Assembly (NCBI RefSeq): GCF_000969835.1 | Contig: NZ_KQ033912.1 | Coordinates: 1,873,920-1,937,919, forward strand | From: Parabacteroides goldsteinii DSM 19448 = WAL 12034 | GTDB taxonomy: Bacteria > Bacteroidota > Bacteroidia > Bacteroidales > Tannerellaceae | DNA: 64,000 nucleotides | Direction: 5' to 3' | Shown: piece by piece, positions 18,014-25,255 of the stretch | Layout of the letters: each line of letters begins with the position of its first letter | Position numbering within the stretch: position 1 is the first letter of the stretch | Notes under the pieces: model-generated | The model's database searches: none | What the model saw: the letters and a program-made list of their open reading frames with translations, nothing else | What the model was told of the DNA's origin: nothing | Position numbers and translations under genes: made by a program

Positions 18014-18050
18014 AAAGAAGGCCGCTCTGTCTCAGAGGGGCCTTTCTTCT
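18014..18050 (+). terminator. Terminator after the PspC gene
   Basis: A hairpin with GAAGGCC ... GGCCTTTC outer arms and an inner CTCTG-TCT-CAGAG stem, then a T/C-rich tail. It sits just beyond the PspC stop codon. Confidence 0.75.
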
Positions 18051-18097
18051 AAGGTTAACAAATTTATGAGTAAAAACCACTAATGAATCATTTAAAA

Positions 18098-18141
18098 AAC
18101 CACTATTTCTGCCGTTCTAAAACTATGCAGAAATAGTGGTT
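18098..18141. terminator. 15-bp hairpin, terminator-like on the reverse strand
   Basis: AACCACTATTTCTGC (18098-18112) and its exact complement (18127-18141) enclose a 14-nt loop. Read on the reverse strand it is followed by six T residues, so it could have ended transcripts coming from greA-hit before the IS element inserted between them. An 11-bp direct repeat AAAAACCACTA occurs at 18072 and 18095. Confidence 0.55.
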
Positions 18142-18195
18142 ACAAACTTACATAAAAATTGAGATTTATAAGCGCGTCTAATAAAAATAAAGACC

Positions 18196-18202
18196 ACTCC
18201 CT
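18196..18202. repeat. Left 7-bp direct repeat (ACTCCCT) flanking the IS
   Basis: ACTCCCT here is repeated at 19643-19649. It is taken as the core shared by both IS junctions. It is four bases left of TTATTCCACC, the segment complementary to the proposed guide RNA. Confidence 0.6.
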
Positions 18203-18260
18203 GCTGTTATTCCACCGACTTTCGTTATTTTAAAGTTGTAATACAAAAAAACTATATCTT

Positions 18261-19379
18261 ATGGACAGAGTTTGTGGTCTTGATGTGCATAAAGATAGTG
18301 TCTTTATGTGTATTCTCACAGCAAACGGTGAGAAAATTGAAGATGTGTTTGGAACTTTAACACCGGAACTGGATCGCCTTCGTGACACTTTAGTCTCTCA
18401 TGGTGTTGGTAAAGTTGCAATGGAAAGCACCAGTATTTATTGGGTTCCTATTTGGCGCATTTTGGAATGCGATTTTGATGTTAAATTGGTTAACCCTTAT
18501 TTCATCCGTCAACTCCCTGGTCGTAAAACTGATATTAAAGATGCCCAATGGATTGCGACTGTTCTTCAGAAAGAGCTAATTAAGGGAAGTTATATTCCTG
18601 ATTCAAAAATACAGGAATTACGTCAGTACAGTCGTCGTATCTTCCATTTGACTCGTCGCAAACAGCAAGCTGAATCTGCTATCGATCTAACGTTGCAACG
18701 TTGCAATATTCGTTTGAGTAATTATGTTTCTGATATTGGTTGTAAATCCATGCGTAAGGTGGTCAATGCATTAATCTGTGGTGAAACTGATTCTGAAGTA
18801 TTAGCTCTGTTGGTTCACAAGCGTATTCGTAATAAACATTGTCATGAGGTTATTAAGTCGTCTTTGACTGGTATTGTATCTTCATCAGACAGAGACATGC
18901 TTAAAATGAGTTTGGAAGAAGTGGAACTTTATGATCGTCAGCTTCTTGAGTGTAAAGAGAAAATGCGAATAATTTGCGAGGGACATTATGCCGAGGAACT
19001 GGAAATCCTTCAAACAGCTCCTGGGATAAAAGAGGAAAGCGCTATGAGAATCATAGCAGAAATCGGTGTTGACATGAAAGCCTTTCTAACAGCATCAGCT
19101 TTAGTTGGCTGGGCTGGATTAAGACCGCGAAATGATCAAAGTGCAGGAAAGATCAAAGGAAGAAAGACTTTACATGGAAACAAGTATTTACGTGTTATGC
19201 TTACACAATGTGCATGGGGAGCCTGCAGGACTCAAACATCTAAATTTTATAGCAGATATCATACCTTGAAAAAGAGAATGAATCACAACAAGGCTTTAAT
19301 GGCAAATGCTCGAAAGCTACTCGTTGTTATTTGGAATTTATTAGCTAAAAAGCAACCTTATATGCCATTGGTGAATTAA
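18261..19379 (+). CDS. IS110-family transposase (DEDD recombinase)
   Basis: 372 residues. The N-terminal RuvC-like domain contains the DEDD tetrad: Asp8 (CGLDVHKD), Glu55 (VAMESTSIYW), and Asp91 and Asp94 (GRKTDIKDAQWIA). After a coiled middle region, the C-terminal Tnp domain has TAPGIKEESAMRIIAEIG, then GWAGLRPRNDQSAGKIKGRKT with the conserved serine at 294, and GNKYLRVML. Members recombine DNA through this Ser/DEDD composite site, guided by a structured RNA encoded in the non-coding end. The frame is complete with no lesion, so the element may still be active. No passenger gene is present. Confidence 0.95.
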   Translation: MDRVCGLDVHKDSVFMCILTANGEKIEDVFGTLTPELDRLRDTLVSHGVGKVAMESTSIYWVPIWRILECDFDVKLVNPYFIRQLPGRKTDIKDAQWIATVLQKELIKGSYIPDSKIQELRQYSRRIFHLTRRKQQAESAIDLTLQRCNIRLSNYVSDIGCKSMRKVVNALICGETDSEVLALLVHKRIRNKHCHEVIKSSLTGIVSSSDRDMLKMSLEEVELYDRQLLECKEKMRIICEGHYAEELEILQTAPGIKEESAMRIIAEIGVDMKAFLTASALVGWAGLRPRNDQSAGKIKGRKTLHGNKYLRVMLTQCAWGACRTQTSKFYSRYHTLKKRMNHNKALMANARKLLVVIWNLLAKKQPYMPLVN

Positions 19380-19390
19380 TGGTTGCTTCT

Positions 19391-19565
19391 TAATGAGCGT
19401 TCCAAGACCCTTATATTTGTGGTGGAGTAAACCCCGTTTTTGCAAACTGGTATACAGGCACGCTCTGGCAAGGAATTGCGTCTGAGACAAACAAGCTCGA
19501 AGAGGAAATTATTTATCACTCTCTACATAGACAAAATGTAGGGACAGCTACAAAGTGATCTTATT
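19391..19565 (+). ncRNA. Candidate bridge/seeker RNA of the IS element
   Basis: This non-coding tract begins 12 bp after the transposase stop codon and is rich in stems. GAGCGT (19395-19400) pairs with ACGCTC (19460-19465). GCAA-GGAA-TTGC (19468-19479) is a GNRA-type hairpin. ATCACT/AGTGAT (19515-19520, 19554-19559) encloses CTACAT/ATGTAG. Inside the first loop, GACCCTTATA (19406-19415) is identical to the IS right end (19630-19639), and GGTGGAGTAA (19421-19430) can pair fully, with one G-T wobble, with TTATTCCACC at the left end (18207-18216). That is the donor-guide geometry known from IS110 bridge RNAs. The transcript ends are not determined. Confidence 0.6.
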
Positions 19566-19567
19566 TT

Positions 19568-19850
19568 AACGGGAGTTCGAAATAAGGTTAGTGTAACTTT
19601 TATTACACAGAAAATAATAAGAAAAAAGGGACCCTTATACAGACTCCCTCCCAAAGATCATACATTTCATAGTCAAGACTGTGGCAATGTTATCTCTTTG
19701 TGTTTTTCATAGTTAAAATCTTTTCGTCAAAGGACAGGTTTATTTTTCTTTAATACAAACTTTTTGTTATATTTTTACACATACATGTTATTAAACATGG
19801 CTTGACTGTTATTCTGAGGAAGGTTATGGTACTTATTTCGAACTCACGTT
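19568..19850. repeat. 19-bp near-perfect inverted repeat spanning the IS right end and its flank
   Basis: Left arm 19568-19586 contains GAGTTCGAAATAAG; right arm 19832-19850 contains the exact complement CTTATTTCGAACTC. Over 19 bases only one position differs. The left arm lies inside the IS right end and the right arm in the flank before hit. The 245 bp between shows no gene. Confidence 0.6.
19643..19649. repeat. Right 7-bp direct repeat (ACTCCCT) flanking the IS
   Basis: Second copy of the 18196-18202 heptamer, three bases right of the GACCCTTATA terminal segment. Proposed right junction core. Confidence 0.6.
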
Positions 19851-19907
19851 TGTTTATTTATAGAGGAAATATACGTATTATTTCCAATAAAAAAAGCCTT
19901 TGACCAA
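19650..19907. other. Intergenic flank between the IS and hit
   Basis: About 260 bp of AT-rich sequence with no ORF. It contains the right arm of the TTCGAA inverted repeat. Close to the hit stop codon, an AAAAAAGC...GCTTTTTTT pairing on the reverse strand may serve as a weak terminator for hit. Confidence 0.4.
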
Positions 19908-20303
19908 TTATTTGTACGCTTTTTTTATCAAGGCAGCTACCGCTGCCAACTCATCCTGAGTTATTGTCATTTTTTCGCCTCCAAAATACATATCCGATTC
20001 CTTTGTTATAGGGATTAAATGGATATGCGCATGAGGCACTTCCAATCCCATTACAGCTATCCCTACACGCTTGCAGGGAATAGCCGCTTCCTGAGCACGG
20101 GCCACACGCTTGGCAAAAGCCATCATTCGCCCTAACAATGCGTCTTCCAGATCAAAAATATAGTCAATTTCTTTCTTCGGAATCACTAAAGTATGCCCTT
20201 TTGCAACCGGATTAATATCCAGGAAGGCGAAGAATTCTTCGTCTTCCGCAACCTTATGGCAGGGTATCTCGCCAGCCACTATTCTACTGAATATTGTTGC
20301 CAT
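19908..20303 (-). CDS. HIT-family nucleotide-binding hydrolase
   Basis: 131 residues, the normal size of a bacterial HIT (Hint/PKCI-like) protein. The start IFSRIVAGEIPCHKVAEDE and AFLDINPVAKGHTLVIPKKEI are typical, and the histidine triad is complete: H91-A-H93-I-H95 followed by LIP. HIT proteins hydrolyse nucleoside phosphoramidates or related adenylated nucleotides in the cytoplasm; His93 would be the nucleophile. The gene starts 11 bp after greA stops, so the two are co-transcribed, an arrangement common in Bacteroidales. An IS element lies beyond its 3' end. Confidence 0.95.
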   Translation of the reverse strand: MATIFSRIVAGEIPCHKVAEDEEFFAFLDINPVAKGHTLVIPKKEIDYIFDLEDALLGRMMAFAKRVARAQEAAIPCKRVGIAVMGLEVPHAHIHLIPITKESDMYFGGEKMTITQDELAAVAALIKKAYK

Positions 20304-20314
20304 ATCTTATTGTA

Positions 20315-20785
20315 TTAAATTGATATATCCATTATTTCAAAAGTCATCAATCCGGACGGAACTTTGATTTCCACCACGTCTCCGACTTTCTTTCCCATCA
20401 GTCCTTTTGCAATCGGTGTACTCACGGCAATCTTTCCTTCTTTCAGGTTTGCTTCCGAATCGGAGACCAATGTATATGTCATTACCATATTATTCTTCGT
20501 ATTTTTGATCTTCACCTTATTCAGAATCTGAACTTCGTCAGTCTGAACACGTGATTCATCTATCAGACGTGCATTAGATATCAACCCCTTCAACTGGGCC
20601 AGTTTTGCTTCCATAATGCCTTGAGCCTCCTTTGCAGCGTCATATTCTGCATTTTCAGACAAGTCACCTTTATCCCTGGCTTCAGCAATCTGGGCAGAAA
20701 TTTCAGGACGCTTCACGGTTTCCAAATAGTTGATTTCAGCTAAAATCTTATTGTAGCCGTCTTCTGTCATATAACTAACAGCCAT
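20315..20785 (-). CDS. greA: Transcription elongation factor GreA
   Basis: 156 residues covering the whole protein. The N-terminal coiled-coil that enters the RNA polymerase secondary channel is seen in YMTEDGYNKILAEINYLETVKRPEISAQIAEARDKGDLSENAEYDAAKEAQG, with the acidic tip DLSENAEYDAA intact. The C-terminal FKBP-like domain ends LMGKKVGDVVEIKVPSGLMTFEIMDI. GreA stimulates transcript cleavage to rescue backtracked polymerase. An unusually strong Shine-Dalgarno AGGAGG precedes the ATG, which supports this start. It is the first gene of a greA-hit operon. Confidence 0.97.
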   Translation of the reverse strand: MAVSYMTEDGYNKILAEINYLETVKRPEISAQIAEARDKGDLSENAEYDAAKEAQGIMEAKLAQLKGLISNARLIDESRVQTDEVQILNKVKIKNTKNNMVMTYTLVSDSEANLKEGKIAVSTPIAKGLMGKKVGDVVEIKVPSGLMTFEIMDISI

Positions 20786-20792
20786 ACTAAAT

Positions 20793-20798
20793 CCTCCT
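20793..20798 (-). promoter_or_regulatory. Strong Shine-Dalgarno (AGGAGG) of greA
   Basis: AGGAGG on the reverse strand ends seven bases before the greA ATG. It is noted because most genes in this window have no recognisable Shine-Dalgarno, as usual in Bacteroidetes. Confidence 0.75.
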
Positions 20799-20837
20799 AA
20801 TTATTGATTTAAAAATTAATATTTATTACTGCATAAT

Positions 20838-20880
20838 AAAAAAAGAATCCCGACCAACAACCTGGCCGGAACTCCTTTTT
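20838..20880 (-). terminator. Terminator after the TlpA-like gene
   Basis: On the reverse strand GAGTTCCGGCCA pairs with TGGTCGGGATTC (20845-20874, with G-U pairs) and is followed by a run of seven T residues. It ends the TlpA-like gene upstream of greA. Confidence 0.8.
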
Positions 20881-20979
20881 CTCTTTATTTTAGACATTGC
20901 AAAGATAAGACATCTTTTCAAAATGCACAAACCCTCACAAGTGCTTTACAACATATAAATCTGATTGTTAGCTACTATA

Positions 20980-22137
20980 TTAAAGTACAGCTTTTACATC
21001 TGCCGCCAGATTTTTCACGTCATCCACCCGTTTAACCAGATTACCTTTGCGGTCAAGGATGAAGATCGCCGGGAGTTGTTTCACATTATACAATCCGGCT
21101 ATCTGAGAGTAGACAGACTGCGGATCACGAACAGCTACCCAAGGCAGGTTTGATGCCGCATTCTTCCAGAAGTGAGCATCAGAGTCCAGAGACACCTGAT
21201 AAATATCCAAACCCTGACTATGATACTGCGTATATAATTCGCCCAAAGCCATATTCAATGCCGGAGACCATTCAGCCTGATAAGCTGTAAAATTAATAAT
21301 AACCGGCTTTCCCTCCGCCACAGAAGATAGTTTAACCACCTCCCCTTTCAGGTTCGGCAATTCAATATCCAGAAAACTCACTTCAGTCGTTTTCACATCA
21401 TCCAGATTTACTGGACGCTGTGCACGAAGCACCTTCATAGACTGCAAAGTCAGGTTGTAAAGATGTTTCGAACGCGGACTTCCCGGATAGAAATGATCGT
21501 AACTGGTAGCCACTGCTCCGTAAGCCTTTACATCATTTCTGTCATAGAGGTCAAAGAACAATAGTCCGTCGATCTGCTGAAACAAAGCAAAATAAGCTGC
21601 TGTCGACATCGGGGCTGCATAAATATATTTACGGGCTACATCCTTATAAGCCTCTGCTGTTTCCAGGATTCTTGCACGGTATGTCGTATCAGCAATATGC
21701 TTATCCTCATATTCTTTACGTAAACGACCGATCGCCTGGTTCGCATCCAACTGTGCCAGGGTGATCGCTTTGATCGCTTTACTGTTTTCAGATCCTTCAA
21801 CGGAATAAGAAGTGGCAAACGTTCCGGCATCAGCAGCAAAAGTAACTGTCTCAACCGAGTCGATCGCAAAATTTATCAATTGATTATTCAGACGCAAACG
21901 ATAAAAATCCGGAAATTCCGGACGTTTATGGGTAAACTTGAATTTACCGGCAGCAGTCAGTTTCACCGAATCCAACAATTCGATATTTGATATGCCCACA
22001 TTCTCCAGATACATTGTCTGACCGTCGGCTCCGGATACAACTCCCTTCACTGTAAAATCCGATGCCTTGTTACATGCAGTAAACAACAGCATACAAATTC
22101 CGAAAATAACCAGTAATTGCGCAGATATTTGTTTCAT
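20980..22137 (-). CDS. TlpA-like thioredoxin-fold lipoprotein lacking the CXXC motif
   Basis: 385 residues from ATG 22137. That start was chosen because it gives a lipoprotein signal (MKQISAQLLVIFGICMLLFTAC, Cys22); an ATG at 22173 would add 12 charged residues. Residues 25-115 resemble the DUF4369 N-terminal domain of Bacteroidetes thiol-disulfide proteins. The C-terminal 120 residues are a TlpA/AhpC-TSA thioredoxin fold (KPVIINFTAYQAEWSPALN; cis-Pro loop KQLPAIFILDRKGNLV). The place where W-C-x-x-C should be reads EWSPAL with no cysteine, and the mature protein has none beyond the lipidated residue. It therefore cannot be a normal disulfide reductase; a binding or chaperone role is possible. 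It is a single-gene transcript. Confidence 0.88.
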   Translation of the reverse strand: MKQISAQLLVIFGICMLLFTACNKASDFTVKGVVSGADGQTMYLENVGISNIELLDSVKLTAAGKFKFTHKRPEFPDFYRLRLNNQLINFAIDSVETVTFAADAGTFATSYSVEGSENSKAIKAITLAQLDANQAIGRLRKEYEDKHIADTTYRARILETAEAYKDVARKYIYAAPMSTAAYFALFQQIDGLLFFDLYDRNDVKAYGAVATSYDHFYPGSPRSKHLYNLTLQSMKVLRAQRPVNLDDVKTTEVSFLDIELPNLKGEVVKLSSVAEGKPVIINFTAYQAEWSPALNMALGELYTQYHSQGLDIYQVSLDSDAHFWKNAASNLPWVAVRDPQSVYSQIAGLYNVKQLPAIFILDRKGNLVKRVDDVKNLAADVKAVL

Positions 22138-22170
22138 CCTTTTTTCTTTACAATGTTCGTAATTCCGATG

Positions 22171-22178
22171 CAAATATA
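22171..22178 (-). promoter_or_regulatory. Candidate -7 box (TATATTTG) for the TlpA-like gene
   Basis: Exact TAnnTTTG on the reverse strand, 33 bp before ATG 22137. It also argues against a start at 22173, which would overlap the promoter. No good -33 element. Confidence 0.55.
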
Positions 22179-22294
22179 CATTATTTTACAATTGTGGCAC
22201 TATTATTCTCAAAATCTTCCTTTTATTTTTATAAAAAAGGGCTTTTCTGATGTTTTTTATTTTCATTTTCATGTGTTTACAGGTAAACTTTCAT

Positions 22295-22302
22295 TACATT
22301 TG
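22295..22302 (+). promoter_or_regulatory. Candidate -7 box (TACATTTG) for pnp
   Basis: Exact TAnnTTTG match, 38 bp upstream of the pnp ATG. The expected -33 position holds TGTGTTT, a partial match. Confidence 0.55.
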
Positions 22303-22340
22303 CACCAATTTTTACAGATAGAAAAATAAGAAAGAAGATT

Positions 22341-24563
22341 ATGCTTAATCCAATTAACAAGACGATCGAGTTGGCTGATGGAAGAACCATCACCATCGAG
22401 ACCGGGAAATTGGCAAAACAGGCGGACGGTGCGGTTACCGTACGTATGGGCAACACTGTGTTGCTGGCTACTGTTTGTGCCGCTAAAGATGCAAATCCCG
22501 GTGTTGACTTTATGCCGCTGCAAGTTGAATACAAAGAAAAGTACTCCGCATTTGGCCGTTTTCCCGGAGGTTTCACAAAAAGAGAAGGAAAGGCTTCCGA
22601 TTATGAAATCCTGACATCGCGCCTCGTTGACCGCGCTTTGCGTCCGTTATTCCCGGACAATTACCACGCTGAAGTATATGTAAACGTTATATTGTTCTCT
22701 GCTGACGGCGAAGATATGCCGGATGCATTGGCTGGTTTAGCAGCTTCTGCTGCCCTGGCTGTTTCAGATATACCTTTCAACGGACCGATCTCTGAAGTTC
22801 GCGTAGCCCGTGTCGATGGTAAATTTATTATCAACCCGACATTCTCTGAATTGGATAAAGCAGACATCGATATGATGGTTGCTGCAACAATCGACAACAT
22901 CATGATGGTTGAAGGTGAAATGTCTGAAGTACAGGAATCAGACATGCTGGATGCAATCAAGGTTGCACACGAAGCTATCAAAGTACAGTGCCAGGCTCAG
23001 CTTGAACTGTCGGAAGCTTGCGGCAAGCTCGTTAAACGCGAATACTGCCACGAAGAAAACGACGAAGAACTGCGCAAAGACGTACATGACAAATGTTTCG
23101 CAAAAGCATATGCCGTTGCAACATCGGGTACGGACAAACACCAGCGTTTCGATGCTTTCCAGGCAATCATAGAAGAATATAAAGCTAATTTCTCTGAAGA
23201 AGAACTGGAAGCTAAAGCCGAAATGATCGGCCGTTACTACCACGATGTAGAGAAAGAAGCCATGCGCCGCGCTATCCTTGACGAAGGAAAACGTCTGGAC
23301 GGCCGTAAAACAACGGAGATCCGTCCGATCTGGATCGAAACGGATTACCTTCCGGGACCTCACGGATCAGCAGTTTTCACACGTGGCGAAACTCAGTCGC
23401 TGACAACTGTTACACTCGGTACCAAAGCCGACGAAAAGATGGTTGACGACGTACTGAACCACAGCAAAGAACGTTTCTTATTACATTATAACTTCCCTCC
23501 GTTCTCAACCGGTGAAGCAAAAGCATCACGTGGCGTAGGACGTCGTGAAGTCGGCCACGGAAATCTGGCTCACCGCGCTTTAAAACGCATGATTCCGGAT
23601 GGTTATCCTTATGTCGTACGCGTAATCTCCGATATCCTCGAATCAAACGGTTCTTCTTCTATGGCAACTGTTTGTGCTGGTACACTGGCTCTGAGAGACG
23701 CCGGCGTTCCGATGAAGAAACCGGTATCAGGTATCGCAATGGGTCTTATCTCTGAAAACAAAGGTCAGAACTATGCTATCCTATCGGATATCTTAGGTGA
23801 CGAAGACCACCTGGGAGACATGGACTTCAAGGTAACAGGTACAGCAGACGGTATCACAGCTACCCAGATGGATATCAAGGTAGACGGTCTGTCATACGAA
23901 ATCCTTGAAAACGCATTGGCTCAGGCAAGAGAAGGCCGTATGCACATTCTGGGTAAAATCATGGAAGCTCAGCCGGAAACACGTGCCGAACTGAAACCGC
24001 ACGCTCCGCGCATCGAATCAATGACGATCGGCAAAGAATTTATCGGCGCAGTGATCGGCCCGGGTGGAAAGATTATCCAGGGTATCCAGGAAAAGACCGG
24101 CGCTGTTATCACAATTGAAGAAGTTGACGGTGTAGGTAAGATCGAAATCTCCGGAACAAACAAAGATACGATCGATGCTGCTATCAGAGCGATCAAAGGT
24201 ATCGTTGCCGTTCCTGAAATCGGTGAAGTATACGAAGGAAAGATTTCTTCTATCATGCCTTACGGTGCATTCGTTGAATTCATGCCGGGTAAAGACGGTC
24301 TGCTTCACATCTCTGAAATCGACTGGAAACGTCTGGAAACAGTAGAACAGGCAGGTTTGAAAGAAGGTGATACAATTCAGGTTAAACTGGTAGACATCGA
24401 CGCTAAAACAGGTAAGTTCAAACTGTCACGCAAAGTATTGCTTCCGAAACCAGAAGGTTACGAAGAACGTCCGCCAAGACCTGAAAGAGGTCCGAGACCG
24501 GAACGTGGGGACCGTGGCCCTCGCCAGGATCGCGGAGACCGCAACAACCGTAACGATCGTTAA
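22341..24563 (+). CDS. pnp: Polynucleotide phosphorylase
   Basis: 740 residues with the full PNPase order: first RNase PH domain ([21 protein letters not shown]), alpha-helical linker, second RNase PH domain ([37 protein letters not shown] with the catalytic Asp pair), KH domain ([20 protein letters not shown], about 570-585) and S1 domain ([33 protein letters not shown], about 630-700). A low-complexity basic tail follows, made of RPERG and DRG repeats with Pro, Gly, Arg and Asn, probably an RNA- or protein-binding extension. PNPase is a phosphate-dependent 3'-5' exoribonuclease trimer in the cytoplasm. It stands alone and has its own promoter and terminator. Confidence 0.98.
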   Translation: MLNPINKTIELADGRTITIETGKLAKQADGAVTVRMGNTVLLATVCAAKDANPGVDFMPLQVEYKEKYSAFGRFPGGFTKREGKASDYEILTSRLVDRALRPLFPDNYHAEVYVNVILFSADGEDMPDALAGLAASAALAVSDIPFNGPISEVRVARVDGKFIINPTFSELDKADIDMMVAATIDNIMMVEGEMSEVQESDMLDAIKVAHEAIKVQCQAQLELSEACGKLVKREYCHEENDEELRKDVHDKCFAKAYAVATSGTDKHQRFDAFQAIIEEYKANFSEEELEAKAEMIGRYYHDVEKEAMRRAILDEGKRLDGRKTTEIRPIWIETDYLPGPHGSAVFTRGETQSLTTVTLGTKADEKMVDDVLNHSKERFLLHYNFPPFSTGEAKASRGVGRREVGHGNLAHRALKRMIPDGYPYVVRVISDILESNGSSSMATVCAGTLALRDAGVPMKKPVSGIAMGLISENKGQNYAILSDILGDEDHLGDMDFKVTGTADGITATQMDIKVDGLSYEILENALAQAREGRMHILGKIMEAQPETRAELKPHAPRIESMTIGKEFIGAVIGPGGKIIQGIQEKTGAVITIEEVDGVGKIEISGTNKDTIDAAIRAIKGIVAVPEIGEVYEGKISSIMPYGAFVEFMPGKDGLLHISEIDWKRLETVEQAGLKEGDTIQVKLVDIDAKTGKFKLSRKVLLPKPEGYEERPPRPERGPRPERGDRGPRQDRGDRNNRNDR

Positions 24564-24591
24564 TAGACAACTTTCTTATACATTTATATAT

Positions 24592-24626
24592 AAAGAGCTA
24601 TCCTGCGAAGGGTAGCTCTTTTTTTG
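24592..24626 (+). terminator. Intrinsic terminator of pnp
   Basis: AAAGAGCTA (24592-24600) and TAGCTCTTT (24613-24621) form the stem, followed by a T run, about 30 bp past the pnp stop codon. Confidence 0.92.
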
Positions 24627-24694
24627 TACTATCCGGAAAGCTGATTGGTACATATCTTCGTGGAAAACTGTTACGGATATCGAAACCATTTGAC

Positions 24695-24723
24695 AAAAAA
24701 AGGGGATTCTTTATAGAATCCCC
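24695..24723 (-). terminator. Intrinsic terminator of the third SusCD operon
   Basis: Reverse strand GGGGATTC-TATAAA-GAATCCCC (24702-24723) followed by seven T residues, 33 bp beyond the lipoprotein stop codon. Confidence 0.92.
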
Positions 24724-24755
24724 CACCTAAAAATTATATTGAAAAAACGGACTGT

Positions 24756-25247
24756 TTACTTCGTAAAATTAACAATTGTAATCGTCCACTCCCGTTGCTC
24801 TCCATTAGCTGCTGTTACAAGATATTTATTGGGTTTAGACCAATCACCAGGAACACCTAAAGCAGGCGATCCTTCTTTAGGAGTAATTCTGGCAGCCGTA
24901 GACAAAGTGACCATCACACCTATATTATTTACTGAACATTTCTCCCACTCTGACGCCGGAAAAGATCCTTCATTGGCAGCAGGAACTGATACATCCAGAC
25001 TAACTGTACTAGCCTCCTTATCAATAACAATATTAGATCGTCCAAGTTCGACTTTTTTCACGATCTGCTGTCCGCTTGCGTTCGAAACCTCATCGCTTAT
25101 ATAACGATACTCTACACGTTGTACCCCGCTAATCTCATTCTCTTCAAACTCAGGCAGATCTTCCAATCCTCCCGTAAGGCAAGAAGATAGAGTGAAAAGA
25201 ATGGACAAGAATAACAAATAACTATATTTTTTCATACTCATATTCAT
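24756..25247 (-). CDS. Small surface lipoprotein of the third SusCD operon (DUF5018-like)
   Basis: 163 residues if started at ATG 25247; ATGs at 25262, 25241 and 25235 are also in frame. All give a lipoprotein signal (KKYSYLLFLSILFTLSSC). The mature part is beta-rich; its end, GVPGDWSKPNKYLVTAANGEQREWTITIVNF, resembles the Ig-like DUF5018 domain often found in accessory lipoproteins of PUL operons. That assignment is by eye. It abuts or overlaps the SusD stop codon (25256) and is the last gene of the operon, so a surface role in glycan binding next to SusC/SusD is likely. Confidence 0.8.
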   Translation of the reverse strand: MNMSMKKYSYLLFLSILFTLSSCLTGGLEDLPEFEENEISGVQRVEYRYISDEVSNASGQQIVKKVELGRSNIVIDKEASTVSLDVSVPAANEGSFPASEWEKCSVNNIGVMVTLSTAARITPKEGSPALGVPGDWSKPNKYLVTAANGEQREWTITIVNFTK

Positions 25248-25255
25248 TTTTAAAT

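Larger units (their letters stand above)
18203..19649 (+). mobile_element. IS110-family (IS1111-like arrangement) insertion sequence
   Basis: About 1,447 bp including one copy of the ACTCCCT core. It consists of a short left end (58 bp to the transposase ATG), a 372-residue DEDD transposase and a long 270-bp non-coding right end. IS110-family elements make no conventional target duplication and recombine at a short core. The boundaries are my inference from the ACTCCCT repeat plus the matches between the right-end RNA and both IS termini. A short left end and long non-coding right end is the layout of the IS1111 subgroup. It sits between convergent pspC and hit, so it disrupts no gene. Confidence 0.75.

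Noticed and set aside
18225-18233. TTATTTTAA direct repeat (also 19561-19569) as IS boundary
   Set aside because: AT-only words recur by chance here; the ACTCCCT repeat adjoining the guide-matching ends is a better boundary.
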